Source of the DNA: Dromaius novaehollandiae
Lineage: Eukaryota; Chordata; Aves; Casuariiformes; Dromaiidae
Direction: 5' to 3'
Assembly: GCF_036370855.1 (NCBI RefSeq)
Contig: NC_088101.1
Span: 441,501-505,500 of the forward strand
DNA length: 64,000 nucleotides
Shown here: in pieces, positions 25,701 to 39,157 of the stretch
Numbering within the stretch: the first letter of the stretch is position 1
Layout of the letters: every line of letters begins with the position of its first letter
Made by a program: the position numbers and the translations under genes
Notes under the pieces: generated by a model
Database searches by the model: none
Told to the model about the DNA's origin: nothing
The model's input: the letters and a program-made list of their open reading frames with translations, nothing else

Positions 25701-26194
25701 AATTTCAAGACAGGTTTTAGGGGGGAAAGAAGCATGTGGGGCCAAGCCCCCTTTCTGTGGGGTAGCTGAGCTACTGCAACCTAGGGCAGCTTCTTAGTTA
25801 TAGTGGCACAAATCTCAGTCATTCCTTAGGAAGGACAAGGGAGGGTGCTTTAAGGCCCTGGGAACTCCAGGGGATAAAGTGAACTTTTGTGTTCTCCACA
25901 CTGCTAGCTCACCAATCCTTAATCTGCCACAGTCACCAGCTGCCTGTTCCACACCTTGACAAAAATGCTTTTCTTTCAGAAGGCTGAAAAAAATTCCCTT
26001 TCGCACAGCTATGATGAAACTGTGAAAGCTCAATTCACAGTGCCTCAGTTTGCCCAATGACTTCATCTCTACCCCCACCCCACCCATGCCCAGCTCTGTG
26101 TACTTTTTGCAACTACTTCTCACTTCCTTACTGCAGAAACATTGACACTCAGCAGGAACAGAGGGAGCTATGAGATGGAAGACAGTGGGAGATA

Positions 26195-26280
26195 AGAAAT
26201 ACAGGCCATATAAAGGGAGTCAGTTGATTATTTTCAAAGAAATACAGGCCATATAAAGGGAGTCTGTTGATTATTTTCAT
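26195..26280. repeat. 43-bp tandem duplication (two copies)
   Basis: Two adjacent copies of a 43-bp unit start at 26195 and 26238 (AGAAATACAGGCCATATAAA...). They differ at only a couple of positions, so the duplication is fairly young. It lies in the REST-SARAF intergenic region. Confidence 0.9.
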
Positions 26281-29200
26281 TAGCACTAGGAACTGCACTG
26301 GCAAAACATAGCTGCAATAAAAAAGGTGATAGAGATAGCTGAAAGTGAGAACTGCTGTAATCAGACAGGATATTAGGAGCACAAGAGAATCAGCTGCAGA
26401 GGAAGGTTTCAGCAAAACCTGCTGAGGGATATGCAGCCTCTCGCAGGCTGGTGCTTAACCCTGAAATGCCATGGCAGGTATGGGAGGACAACAAGGTCCC
26501 TGACAACGTGTAATTTTATTACATGCAGCATGACAACAGCATTGTCTGTTGGTACAGACCTCATCTCCATTATGTTTTTTTGCTTTGTTCTGCAGCTTTG
26601 CTCATGTACTTTAGTTTTTTTATTTCTGTGCTAGAATCACTGGTTGATAAATAATATGAAAATATTAAGAACAAACATCAACTTACTTTAATAAGGAGAG
26701 ATATAAAACCCTTGCAACTGGCACTAAGTGGACAACAGTCTCTGCTCAAAGATACTGCAACTTCAGCTTTTAGATGGCTGTGCAGGCAATCCTAACTTAC
26801 TGCCTTATTGTAGTGATTTCTCTGTGATCCATCTCCTACTGCTGGCAATTGTGCCATCTGGCTTTTTTGCTTCCCTTTGAGACTTAGTGATGTAAAGCCA
26901 GTCAACTTGTTTCATACTGCATTCAAACACAGCTAGATACCCTTGAGGACAAAAGAAGAATCTGTGTTTTAATGAATTTGTTTTTTGTTTGCCTTTCAGA
27001 AACACAAGGGAGGAAGTGTTACAACATGTTTTGGCTATAGCAACACTTAAATGAAACAAATAGATTTGTCCCAGAGAAGTCAGTGGTGATATACCTTGTG
27101 TCTAAGAGTGCAGAGGAAGATGACTTGTCTTCCGAGCACTGTTAAAAAGCCTGGATAGTTAAAGAGGCAGAATACTTTTTTCAGATCTAACAGTTCCTAC
27201 AAAACTTCTCCTTCAAGTTTTCTCCTGTCACATCATGGGGCTCAATTTCAAAATGAACCTGACCCCAAGAAGATTATTTCAAATTTAATTTGAGGCTGTG
27301 ACAAGGGAAAACTTCTCTAGAACCAAAGTATTTGGGGTGGTTATGGGATTATGCATTCACAGAACATTTAAAAGAAAAATCTAACCTTGCTGATAAGTCT
27401 AACATACCTGGCAGCCAGAGAAAAGAGCAAGTTGTGTAGCATGGCAGTCTGCAGAACTAGCCAAGATCTGACTTGGGAGTTGAGTTCAACCACAAGACAG
27501 GATGTCACAGAAGTTTCTCTCTCTGCATCTGTTCTCTTTCACCACATGCTTCTCAGGAACTGAGCAGTAAACCAGGAGTTTCATCCCTGTAATGAGCTCT
27601 GTGTGAGGGTGTAAGCCATGTCAGTTAAGAACAGAACTAGGCCCAGGTGCAAAGTAGAACTGCAGTTATTATACAAAGGTGTAGAACATTCTAAACATTA
27701 ATATATGCCTTGTGACTGTGAAGTTAAAGATGCCACCAAAATCCTGTCCAGGAGCAGAAGGCAGACTAAGACCAACAGTTCAGATGCTCAGGAAGAAAGC
27801 TCAAGGTTTCTTATAAATATGAACCCTAAGCTGCCTTCCATAAGCTCTTTTCATTCAGGAGCCTCACGAACACCTTGATCTAGACCAAACTGTACCCTGG
27901 AATTTGCAGGCCCCAGTTTAACCTTGCACAACTACTGTCCAGAAGTTGTACCACCTATACCTGTAGGCCATGTCTCTGCTCAGCCCTGACATGTTCTCGG
28001 TATAAGAAGCAGACCTAGAGTTTGCTATATTCATAACCAGCAACCGAAGCAGTGATCACAACTTCTTTTGAAAGGTTCAGCGAACCCCTGTAAAACCAGA
28101 AACTAACTAACATACTAGAACTTCTAGGCAAGCTTAGAAGTGAAACCTCAGTTTACATGAAATCCTTCATTTCTTCATATGGTTCAGTATTTCCATATAA
28201 AGTCTAATCAATAAGATAACTCTATTCCCAGTATTTTTATTTTGTAAAGGATGATCCTACATCAACTGGGAAGTTGATGGGGAGAAACAACCAACACCAA
28301 AAAACCCCAAACGAACAAAAAAACCCCCCACAAATCAGACAGTGCTATCACATATATTCTAACTGGTGCTACTGTGTACTGAAACACGCATGGCAATGCA
28401 GAGAACCCTGCGGGACTCAAGATACTGCTTTCAAAGACAAAAATACCCCATGCTGACTTTTTTATTACTTTATCAAAGGGAAGGACAAAAACATCCTTTA
28501 AACAGATTCAGCAGAGTACAGAGGCTACAGTAAGTCATCAGGTTTATGCCTCATAACAGATTCAATACAGGAAATATAAATACAAATGAAAACATCTAAA
28601 ACATGTTATAGCACATCATAATTTCAGATCCAGCTCCAGCATCAAACTCTACTCAAACAAACAGTAAAAATCCAGTGTCATTGTTAAGTAATTAGTTGGT
28701 GCATAGAGTACTGTTACAAGTTTCAGCCTGAATACACTTACAAGTAAGTAAAAACTGCACATTTAAAATAGGTTACTTTGCTATACTTGGCCAAAAAGAT
28801 AAAAGATTTACCGTATACTTCTCCCCATAGCAAGTAAGACATTCTAATTGGCCAAAGGTAAGGTCTTCACTTTTTCCTGACTTTCTGGGTTGTTGGAGCA
28901 AGCTGTTAGTCACACTGGATTGCCCGTATTTTCCTCCAACCACATGATCCTCAAGCTGCTCTGAGCAGCCGGCCTCCAACATTAAACACACGCACCTCTC
29001 AAATGATAACTTCATGATTAAAAATAGTGATTTATCAACTGCATCAAGATTTCACTTTTTCAGCACAAGCTCTATACTCTTTAGTAGCTTTTGTTGACTT
29101 CTTAAAGATTTCTATACATTTCTTGCTGCCTAAGCCAGATACTGAACTCAGGCATAAACATTCTAGCCAACTATTTTTGTGCTCATGAACAGACACAGTT

Positions 29201-30480
29201 ACTTTTTGGATGAGTAACACTGAAGTCATCTTCCTAGACTAACCATACCTGCTAAACTTCCTTGTGGAGATGCAGCTTATACCAGCAAGAGTGCTTCGCT
29301 TTTGCTGGAACAGTTTAGCTCCCTACATAGCATTTTCACAAGGGTGAAAGCTATGCCTTCCTTCTGACTGCAGCCAGCACAGGAAAGCTGTACACACAGA
29401 TGCTTCTAAGCTGCATTAGCATAAAGGTATGGCTTCTGGAGAATGCCTAGTCAAGCAGCTCATTATTCACATTTTCCCTACAAAATCATGAGAAATGTCA
29501 CTTTGTTTTTTCAACAATTCTTATTCCTCTCCCAGGACACAGCCAATTACACAAGGACTATGATACTTCTCAGAGTCCAAAAATATCACTACAGAACAAA
29601 GCAAGGCCTCTCTTACTGAAAGCGTCCCTTTCACTCTTTGACAGCACTTAAAAAAAAAAAATGGCATTCTCAAAAGTTTGTGTCCCATTAGACATTGGGC
29701 TCCTTTCTTTGCTTAGTCTTACAGTCTGCTATGTTCTAGAGATACTACCAGCTTTGCAATAAGAATTCTCCCTTTCCATTTGTAATAAGCACCTTTGGTT
29801 TACTCTGTCCTGAACAGGTGGGTCTTGCAGGAAGAACAGGAGCTGAGATATAAGCCAGTTCACATCTGAATTTTTCACAGCATTGCTAACATTCACAGTA
29901 AAAACATGTCTAGGATCTTAATGCGGATAAAGTGCCTACAACCACCTTAACTTAGGGGACCTCTCTCTTCTAGAAAAGGGTCTAGATTACACAAGCATTA
30001 TCTTGTTTCAATTCAGATTGTTTAATAATTACAAAAAGAATGACTAAAACCCCCAAGTTTGTATGGCCACTTGGATAAAGCCTAGAACAAGGACATCTTC
30101 AAATCTGCAAATTTTTTGTCTCCAGGTGTCACACAGCACAGAGAAAAACATTACTGTTAGTTTCTACAGCTTTGCCCTCCTCTCCACTAAAGTAAAACCC
30201 CAACACCTATCTGATCAGCTGATTGCATTTACAGTAATGTTCAACTAATTTTACAAAGGCGAGCAAAAAGAGGTGGTACCCCTTAGATATCAGGTGGATA
30301 CTAGGCCTTCCAGATGCTGGATCACAAAGAAAAACAAAACAAAACAAAAATCAACCCAAATACACAGAAATTCTGGATTAAATGAAGTTTACCCCAGAGT
30401 ATGAGCAACCTTTGAAAATCTGCTAAGGCTACCAATGACATCATCAGTCAAGTACAGGCAACTGTAACATTCTTTTAACT

Positions 30481-30728
30481 TGAAAGAGTTTATTTTGTAT
30501 CTTATGATTTTTTATCTTATGAGAAGCTGTTTCTGTGAAATAGTGGATGTTTCAGTACCTGCAATACCCTGAACAAGAACGAGAGTCCACATTTCCACAG
30601 GGAAAAAGAACTATTTGCCCAGTCCTTCTCTCCTCATTCACTCCCAAAGCCTACTGCTAATAAAAAAGGTGCTAGCACACATGAAGAAGGTTTGGTTCAA
30701 CTGCTGAGATGCAATAACGCCAAGGATT
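30481..30728 (-). other. SARAF: SARAF 3' UTR (proximal part)
   Basis: Minus-strand sequence after the SARAF stop. The first AATAAA in transcript direction is at 30494-30489, about 235 nt after the stop. Further signals occur downstream (ATTAAA near 30026-30021; AATAAA near 28466-28461 and 28241-28236), so a longer 3' UTR is possible. Confidence 0.4.
30489..30494 (-). terminator. SARAF: Candidate SARAF polyadenylation signal
   Basis: AATAAA on the minus strand (TTTATT on plus), the closest canonical hexamer after the SARAF stop codon. Actual use is unproven; distal alternatives exist. Confidence 0.35.
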
Positions 30729-33700
30729 TCATCTTCGTTTTGTGCCACCAAAGCCTGCAAAGAAAGAAACGTCTCAGTGCCACTGCAGCCTTTCCACTAG
30801 GCTCTCCCAAGTTGTAAAAAGAAAAGAAAGGGGGGGAGGAAAAAAAAAAAAAAAAAAGCTAAAGCCGTTAAGTGAATTGAGTTAAACGAATTCACATAAA
30901 GTGCACCAGTAAGTAACTGTGGGCTGACAGACCTCAAAAAAATTCTTTGCAGCTTAAGACAACCTGGTTTCTAAAAAGAAATCATGTTTGTACATGTTTG
31001 CTAGAGAAGGGCACGTGCAGTGCATTCCAAGGGGAAAGCCTTTAACTAATGCACCTTGCAGATGAAGACAAACCCAATGCTGGCAGTACCATGCTAACTG
31101 TAGGCCTGTGGGGGAGTTTCATGCCATGCAATGCCGCCTTATTTCTACAGGAAATAGATAAGAAACATGGATACATGCCCATCTGTAACCAAATCCTGGC
31201 CAAAATAAAACTAGGAATGCTTGCTGAACCTCAACTAGTGTCCGCGTACTTTGGATAGGCTCAAAGTCTCTTGAGCTTTAGGAGATTAAAGTCTCCTGTG
31301 CCTTACCAGAAGCAGTTCTTGTTCCTGAACTGCTAGCTTGTGTGGAATTGCTTGACTGTCCATACATCGGAGGTACAGCCGTATGATCTGTCCATGTACT
31401 GAAATATGGGGAACGTGACTGCGCTCTGATGAGAGAAAGAGTCAGAAGAGGCATTTGTTAGTGACCTCATGAAAAATTAAGAAGGTATTACAAACCCAAA
31501 CCCCAAGGAAATGCATCTCTGAGGGGGAATTGAATGCATGCAGTTGTTTCAAAGCTATAATCCTGCCTATTTAAAAGAATAAACATGTTGACAGCAAAGA
31601 TAGCTAGTGTTATCATACGTAACATCTACAGACTTTCAAAAAAGTAGATTCAGCATATCAGAAGCTTAAACGCAGTTTAGCAGTGCCTATGTCCCAGCTG
31701 TGTAAGGTAAAAGAAAGCATTCCTCTGTGCCATTAACTACCTTGAAAAAGTTGGCTCAATAAGGCTACTGTGTCACGGCCTCCGACTCACTGATTTAAAT
31801 TATTTGCTTCTATGGATATGGAATTTGCTGCTGCTGAAATTCACCAATTGCTATCTCACACTTTCTGGCACCAGTATTTTTGGGCATATCATTTCAAAAA
31901 CAATGAACAGAAAAAGAAACTATGCCAAATGAGCCTAAATTAGAAATTTTATTTATATATTTGGACTTAAGCGCTCAGTTAGGCCTCTAATATCTTGAGC
32001 CCCAAGAAGAGGCCTGTGAAACAAGGGAAATAAAAAAGTCACAGAATCTATATATAGACCTTGTATTTAAAATGTAACAAGCATCAAGCCAAGGAAACTT
32101 TTAATGTTCCTCACCTTTTAAAAATCTTTAGCAAGGCTAATATAGTAAAATAAGACATGACCTCTCATCCTTTAACCTTTACAGCTCTCCCCAAAGTGAA
32201 TTTATAGGCAATTTCTATTTCTGATGGAATCACTGTCCCAGTTTCACCTCACTTCACTCCACAGCATCAAGACTGCCTACTGGACACTTTTTTTCTTTAT
32301 ACTTCAGAAATTCTCTCATCTCCCAAGCTTTCATTTTTTCCATAAACAGGCAATCCCGATCAGGATTCTATCTTTACCAAACAACCTTACAAAGCAGGCA
32401 GATGCTTCAACGCACTCTTGCCCACACGGTCTCTCTTACTCCCAACACCTTCAATATATAGAAAAAAAAAGTATGTGGTTATATATAACCTATTATATTA
32501 CTACATGTCTACAGAAGGAGAATTGATACATGCACAGTTATTTGATAAACAGAGCAAACTACTTGGGCTCTACAGAGTCCCTGTAGGAGCCACATATTCC
32601 CTCTAGTGAAGCCTAAAATGGCAGCAACGGCTCCCCTTACTAAGCTGTTTATCTAAAATAAAGCGTTTTAAATGTTTACAAGTGTTTACCAAATATGAAC
32701 AGCAGATGTTGGCTTCAGCACCGCAATTGCTTTTGAATGCTGCCTGTGTTATGTTTTTCCAAAACGCAACTTACATATGACCTACGAGTCCTCTGGAAAA
32801 CCACACCTCTTGGATTTCCATACATGGGCCATGGCGAGACTAGAGAGTCAAGCCTCTCTAATTTGGCCACACTGAATATCACAGAAGAGCAGCTGACATC
32901 CAGACTGACTTTAGTGGGGATGATACTAGAGATCTATTTGCAAATAGTTTTATGCTTAATACTTTTATCTGTGTTCTAAGGCACTCTGTACAAGAACTGT
33001 TTAAATGCTCATGTTAAATTTGCAGGCCATCTGCCAGGTCAGATTATTCAGATAAAGCAGAACAAAGAACTTTAGTCCTCCCAGTTCCTCTCTCCCAGAA
33101 AGGAGTTTGAAATGGCTTGGCTCCTGGAGCTACAGATTGCTCTTTGGAATTGCTCTAGAGGTAGGATTTTACAGTTTGAATGACATAGGACAAAAAACTT
33201 AGAAACAATGTAAGCACAGTATACTCCCAGAAAGCATAAATACTTAAGCTTAAAACAAGAGTGACAGCATATATATTTTACCTGTGACTGCCAGCCAAGT
33301 AGCCTAGCAAGCCTCCTGCTCCTAATCCAGTCCAAAAGCCTGGTCCTGAATTGGTTCCATGACTGGAATGAGTCCCAAAGCTGTCAGGTTCTTAAACCAA
33401 GTGGAAAATAGAAAACGTATTAGTTACTAACACCCAATCCTCATGCCAGCTATTGCAACAAGACTGTGCCTTGTTAAAGGCAAATTAGACATCAAATTCC
33501 TGTTGATTTCAGTAGATTATAGATCGAGCCTAACTTGAAAGGTGTCATGGTTTAGAAAGTAGGGAAAGAAAAAAACACAAAAAATACCCCCAGCAACAAA
33601 TGTAAGCTGCTTTATGTTAAAAATTAGCTTCCACTCAATCTTACAGCCCTGATGTTTGCAAAACACAAACAGCATCTGCCTGCAGATTTGTAAACATACA

Positions 33701-36700
33701 AAGAAGACATAAAAAAAAAAAAAAGAGCAAGAGAGAGAGAGAAGAAAAAGTAATCTGCTCAAGGTTGCACAGCAGGTCAGGGGCAGACTCAGGAACAAAA
33801 ATCAAGTATCTTAAGTCCTAGCAGTGACCTAACCATTAAGACACATTGCTTCTAACTCAAAACGTCTGCTCTTTTTGAATTACAGTGGCTCAGCTTAGTA
33901 GCTAATATTACTTTGTATTATTTCTCATAGTTCTAGCCTGGCATTTGCCATCAAAAAACTTGTTAACTGCAATCACATTGCAAAGTTTTTATTATGCATG
34001 AGTCATCAAGCTTGACAAATACCTTGACGAAACTGCAAGCATATTGAGTGGGTCGAGGGAAGAAGAATCATCGATTTTACATGTGAACTGTGTTGTCTAC
34101 AATTAAAAAGCAAAGTTGCTAAAACAACGCTGAATCTTTTTTTGGTCTAGGGAAAAATGAGGATGCAAGAACAAACTCAATTAAAGCTTTAACATATTTC
34201 ATGACAAAGTGTAAGAGACAAGGACTGAAATAAATAAGTGGACCAGAGATTTTGTATGTAAGAGTTGTACACGACCCGATTTGTCTTCTGTAAACCAGTG
34301 TGGATTGCTTGAAGTCACAGAATATAGAAATCCTGATTTAAGTTATCGGGTTAAGTCTACACCGGATTTGATAATGAATTTTATTTTGAATGCATTGGAA
34401 GGTAACTCTCACAGGAATGATATAACCACTAAACCATGCTGCTTTGGAACCAAATATAGCACTTAATTTACTGTAAAAACTATGTTAACCAGGGAGATGA
34501 ACCAACTCATTTGTTCGAGAGCACCATAGCTGAACACTGACTCAGAAGACGGAGTCATCTTTTGTTGAAAAACCTAGAGTAAACATTAAGGATCACGTCA
34601 AACCACTAACAGAGGAAAAGTGGAATCTAATGAAGATATGCTAGCTAAATGAGTTTCACAGGATACATTCTGCATGTTAAGGAGATTTAAAATGAAGCAA
34701 ACTAAATATTAACAGCAGTAAGTGAACTACACTGCTTGTCATTACTGTCCAGATTTTCAAAGGTAAATACACGCTTGGTACACATGCACATATACACTCA
34801 GAAATGTGCTTTGGCTCTGCTGTTAAAACTGAAGAGAGATACTAAATCCATGAGGTATCATAACTTAATTTTGAATTGGCCCAAAAATTAAAGAGGTTTT
34901 CCTCCTCACTTTCTATATTAGAAGTAGCATTACTGCAGTGAAATCACAAGAGGAATCACTGAGAGTAGTTACTGAAAATGCCATAAATTAAGCCATATTT
35001 GGCTCACAATGTGCATTTTAAGTTTCTCAATTTTCAGTATTAATCCAGAGAAAATATTTTCAGCCCCCTGATCCTTGCTAGATTTCAGAGATGCTTGCAA
35101 GGAAAGGTGTGTTCGTGCAATTAACTGAAAAGCAACAAGATAGAGAAGAGGGGGAAAAAAAGAGAGAGAGAGAAAAAGAGAGAGAACGTGACCCATTATG
35201 CTGTTTGACTGCTGCCTGGTATGATGGAGCCTTGTCTTACGAACAGGGCTCTTTAGTAACTACCACAATAATGCAGTAACATCTGTGGCATGCATACACA
35301 AGGTCACTAATATACATACAGCATAGACAGATCATCTGAAGTCTGAAATAACTAAATAGAAACCAATTTTCAAAGCCATCAGTAATACAGGAGCACAAAC
35401 ACTCTAATTCTCTAGGTCCACCTGAAAGTCTCTGCTGCACATGCCCTGCACAAGCATACGCAAAGAGTTGTACTGGCACCCTCTGTTGGCTAATTGGCTT
35501 GAGCAAACCTAGTAGTGGGCATAAATTCTACCCTCATGAAGAGCATTAATAGTCAGAACTTTATATTTGAGTAGTAAAGTCTAAATAAACTTAATCCTTA
35601 CAATTTATCTACTTGATAGGACCACTCCTCTGTGTCACAGAAAGCAAACAAGACAGAGATAAAGCAACTTGTCAGAAGACAATCTGTTCCAGTGCCATGG
35701 GCATTCCACATGAACACAGGGTAAAATCAGTCAGTCAGACACCAGATCAATAACATTTATTTCCCTTAAATGCTCTGGGTGTCTAATGCAGTCCTCTTAA
35801 GTGACAAAATAAAAGTTATCACTATTCTGGGAAAAGGGACATTTTTCCTAGCAGCAGCCTTGTCATTGCTGATACAATTTCCAATTCCAGAAGAAAAGCA
35901 CCACATATGATGCAGCAGTTGTGCCTCTAATGATATTTCACAGACACTCTTCCCTGCCCTGGGAGCCATAGCTTTAGACCCCTGGGACTACACTGAAGCA
36001 TCTGTTACACAGCTGATTGGTACATGACACTCAGCTCTAGCAAACTAGGAATTAATGAAATAAGGTCAGGCAGCCCAGCAGTGGAAAGACCCTACTGCAA
36101 AGTTTCAAAGCACTTCTTTAGCAGGAGCTTGTTTTTGCCTGTGTGAGATTGTTCTCCTCTCTTCCAGATGACTTGTGAGTGAAGGTTACTCTTCCCCTAC
36201 CACAATCCTCATATTTCACCTGATATCACTGTGTATGGGGGGAAAAAAAATTGCAGAGCTTTGGGGGATGCCTTTCAAAGTTTCAAGGTTTTCAAAGGTT
36301 TGCTGAATGGCTTGCCTTGAAAGCCCGTAGGACACCACGCTCTTAACTTTTGCTTTTGAACAAAGAGCAGAACGGAAAGCTGGCTGCAACATCTAGAACA
36401 AACTCAGCACAATACGCTCCCAGTGTATTAAAGTCTGTCCCACCTGCACTTGGTGCAGCTGGCAGAGTACAATCCAATTTTGAGTCCCATAATAGGCTTA
36501 CAGCCCTACCTGTGAAGCTGGATTTAAAACCAGGAGGAGGAGGAGCCGCCTGCTGACTCTGCCAGGACGGCCTAGAGAATCCATCACCAAAACTCTGTTG
36601 AGGCTGCTGGTTACTGAGGAAGAGCTTGTAAACTCCATAAGCAAGAATCAGAAGAACAATTACAACAATCACTCCGGGACCAGAATCAGAAGAATCCTTC

Positions 36701-38709
36701 CTTGACTGATAATAGCCAGAGCCAAAGCTTCCAGAGTTCTTTGCCTTCCTTTCACCTTCCTCAGTCAGCTCTAGCCTGAACAGCAAACTACAGGATCCTC
36801 TTAAGATGTAAGGATCATCTGGATAATCATAGCCTTCACAGCTCACTTCTATTTGTCCGAAACGATAGCTGTTTTCCAAGTCTGCTTTACAATGCCACTG
36901 AAAAGAAAAAAGAAACATAACACAAAGTAGCACCTTCTTCTTGGAAGATGAAAATACCTGTCTGCATCCCCAAATATGCTACGAAATAAGGCAGTAACTA
37001 TCAACAAATCATTTAAAAGGCCATATGCTAAGGAATTTCTGAGCACTCTTATTTTGAAAGTAATTAGGAATTTAAAATTAACTAGGAATATTTTTAAAAA
37101 TCCTAAAAGTTAAGAGAACCTGATTGTTCAGAACACAGAAGAGCTGGCACTCTGAAAATTTTTTGCGCTGAACAGGTTCTTCAAATATTCCTTTAGCAAT
37201 ACCAATGCTTCTAAAAATAACCTGTACACTGTACAACAGCAGCTTAATAAATGCCTGTCTCATGTAGCCTGGGTAGCAGTTATAAGCAGATCCTATGGAA
37301 GTCTGAAACCCAATGTATATGCTTACACTTACACCTAGAAGAAAATAAAAGGAAATTGTGATACACATCCACAGGCATTTATATGTAATTCATTTAACAA
37401 TCAAACTGCAATTCTGCAGTTGAATTTATGTGGATTCTTCAGTCTCATGTTTCCTTGAAGTATCTGAACTTAAGTATCACCTCTATCCATAAGTGGTATA
37501 GACTTTGGGGAAAAAAATAGTTTCTAAATTAATAACTCAGGATAGCAGCAGGCATTCTCAATTCAGATTTGACCGTATTTATTCCTACAATACCATGTTA
37601 GTTTTAACAAGTAACTTCAGCTTTGATTCCTGATTAGTCTATTGGCAACAGCATAGGTAATAGTTATCAAAGCAGAAACATTTTTCTATCTCTTAAAACA
37701 TCTGACATAAATACTAATCTGCAAGACAAAATCACAGAAGTTTGAACTTTATTTGGTTTTAAAAGTACAGCTGAAGCAATGCAAATCTCTATAGACCTTT
37801 TTATTCTACACCAATTGAGAAACCATTTACCTATACCAAAGCAAGAGCATCAAGGCTTTGCATGAGTTTCATTGTACAAACTCTAATAACTTTAAGTAAA
37901 ACCACTGAAAGTTTGTTATGCAGTGTTTTTAACTTAAAACCTTCAGAAGTATTTCAAAGATATACCTACAGTAGTGCTCAAAAATCATTTAGAAAGACTT
38001 AAATATTTAGGTTGAACTTTACTTATTAAAGATTCTTTAATAGGAGGGAAACCGAACTGACACCTCAGCCTTTGTTGCTCTTTTTTAGTTCAGAAGATAC
38101 AAAATCTGTGGAAAGACAGTTTCGTTAAACGTTTAACGTTAAGTTTAAACGCTGTTACCTGTACATCATAGCCATCCCAGCCTTTGTTGTAACACTGGAC
38201 AACCTCGGGGACGGGAGAGCATCCAGCAGTGCCTCCCGTGCACTGCAACTGCGGGACAGCAGCTGTCCGCCGGGACGCCGTGTACTGACCTCTGTGGAGG
38301 GTGAGCGCCTGGACCTCCCTCAGCAGAACCCTCCCTGAAACAGGACGCACGAAGACGAACGCGGTGAGCAGGCCTGTCCAGGTGGGCTCCTGTGAACCGG
38401 ACCGGCTCCCCTTCCGGATGAGCAGAACCAACAGCGCAAAGAACAAGGCGCCCCGCGGCGGAGCCCCCGCCACTCCCCCCTCCCAGCGAGCCGCCATTAG
38501 CCCAGGAGGCCCCGGGCGGGCCGTTGCCGTGGCGACACCAGGGGCGGCAGGTGGTGGGCTGGCGACTGGCGCAGCGGAGCGGGAGCGCGCCCGGCCCCAG
38601 CGGCCTTACCCGGCTGGTTCCAGCACTGCGCGGGGCCCGCGGCGGCGCAGAGGAGGAGCAGGAAGAGTGCGGACCCGGCGGTGGCGCGGACCCAGCCCCC
38701 GGCCGCCAT
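30729..38709 (-). CDS. SARAF: SARAF (TMEM66), store-operated calcium entry regulator, six exons
   Basis: SARAF is an ER membrane protein that slows or inactivates store-operated calcium entry through STIM1. Coding exons in transcript order are 38709-38610, 38334-38159, 36897-36510, 33390-33282, 31425-31307 and 30754-30729, totalling 918 nt and 305 aa (human 339). All introns are GT-AG and phases agree. A signal peptide covers about residues 1-28. The Cys-containing luminal domain follows, with conserved QCTGGTAGC-, QCYNKGWDGYDVQ- and SCEGYD-type motifs. One transmembrane segment lies near 168-186 (VIVVIVLLILAYGVYKLFL). The cytosolic tail has PPPPGFKSSFTG, GPGFWTGLGAGGLLGYL and the terminal GTRTASGFGGTKRR, all typical of SARAF. 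The segment just after the membrane span is shorter and more divergent than in human. SARAF is head-to-head with LEPROTL1, as in human. Confidence 0.95.
33745..33860 (+). repeat. MIR-like SINE fossil
   Basis: Contains TCTGCTCAAGGTTGCACAGC, then GGGGCAGACTCAGGAACA, then a tail GTCCTAGCAGTGACCTAACC. This matches the order of the MIR/CORE-SINE 3' half (CAAGGTCACACAGC, GCAGAGCCGGGA, CTAACCACTAGA). It is decayed and sits in a SARAF intron next to a purine-rich run at 33,709-33,747. Confidence 0.55.
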
Positions 38710-39157
38710 GACAGCACTACGATGAATCAACCTTCCCCCTCCAGCACCGCTCCTTCCGGCCGGAAGGCAGCAGTGGCCCAGAACAGCGCATGCGCGCCGC
38801 GCAGCTGTGACTAAGCTCCGCCCCACCAGCGAGCACAACAAATGGGAAGCGAGTAAGTGGCATCTACCGGCCTGCTCCTTGCGGGAGAGACCGCATTACT
38901 CCGAGTAGCTGCGTGTGCGTTTTCTGCCGACGGTGTTGACGGCGCTCCCGTAGGCGGGGCCCGGGGAGGCAGGGTGGTGCGAGCGCGTCATGTGACCGGA
39001 GTGGGTCGTAGAAAGCGGGCTGCGCCTGCGCAAAGTGCTGCTCTTCTGTGGCGTCGGCGCGCGAGTCGCCCGGAAAAGGGCTCCTGAGCTGCCCGCGCAC
39101 TTCCGGCTTCAGGCGCGCGCCCCTGTCGGCTCTGTGGCTCGCGGGACGGGCAGCGCC
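38710..39157. promoter_or_regulatory. Bidirectional CpG-island promoter, SARAF / LEPROTL1
   Basis: Only 448 bp separate the two divergent start codons. The stretch is GC-rich. It carries a perfect NRF1-type palindrome GCGCATGCGC at 38786-38795, a second NRF1-like TGCGCCTGCGCA at 39021-39032, a palindromic double ETS site TTCCGGCCGGAA at 38754-38765, and another ETS-type ACTTCCGG near 39,099. No TATA box was seen. Motif identity is read from sequence; factor binding is inferred. Confidence 0.75.

Larger units (their letters stand above)
16301..30480. other. Long intergenic interval, no gene recognised
   Basis: About 14 kb between the REST promoter side and the SARAF 3' end. It is AT-rich, with no ORF resembling a known protein and no exon chain that I could build. 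Open frames are short (mostly under 130 aa) and lack coding character. It holds a probable old L2/MIR-type tail near 22,590-22,740 and a 43-bp tandem duplication near 26,195-26,280. Sequence near 17,590-17,660 (CCCATTGAAGTCTGGGG, GGATCTGGACC) resembles ancient amniote repeat fragments, but weakly. Distal regulatory elements or a lncRNA could be here; nothing in the sequence proves either. Confidence 0.6.

Noticed and set aside
35625-35700. Possible MIR-like fragment (GACAGAGATAAAGCAACTTG)
   Set aside because: Only a short phrase matches. Insufficient.
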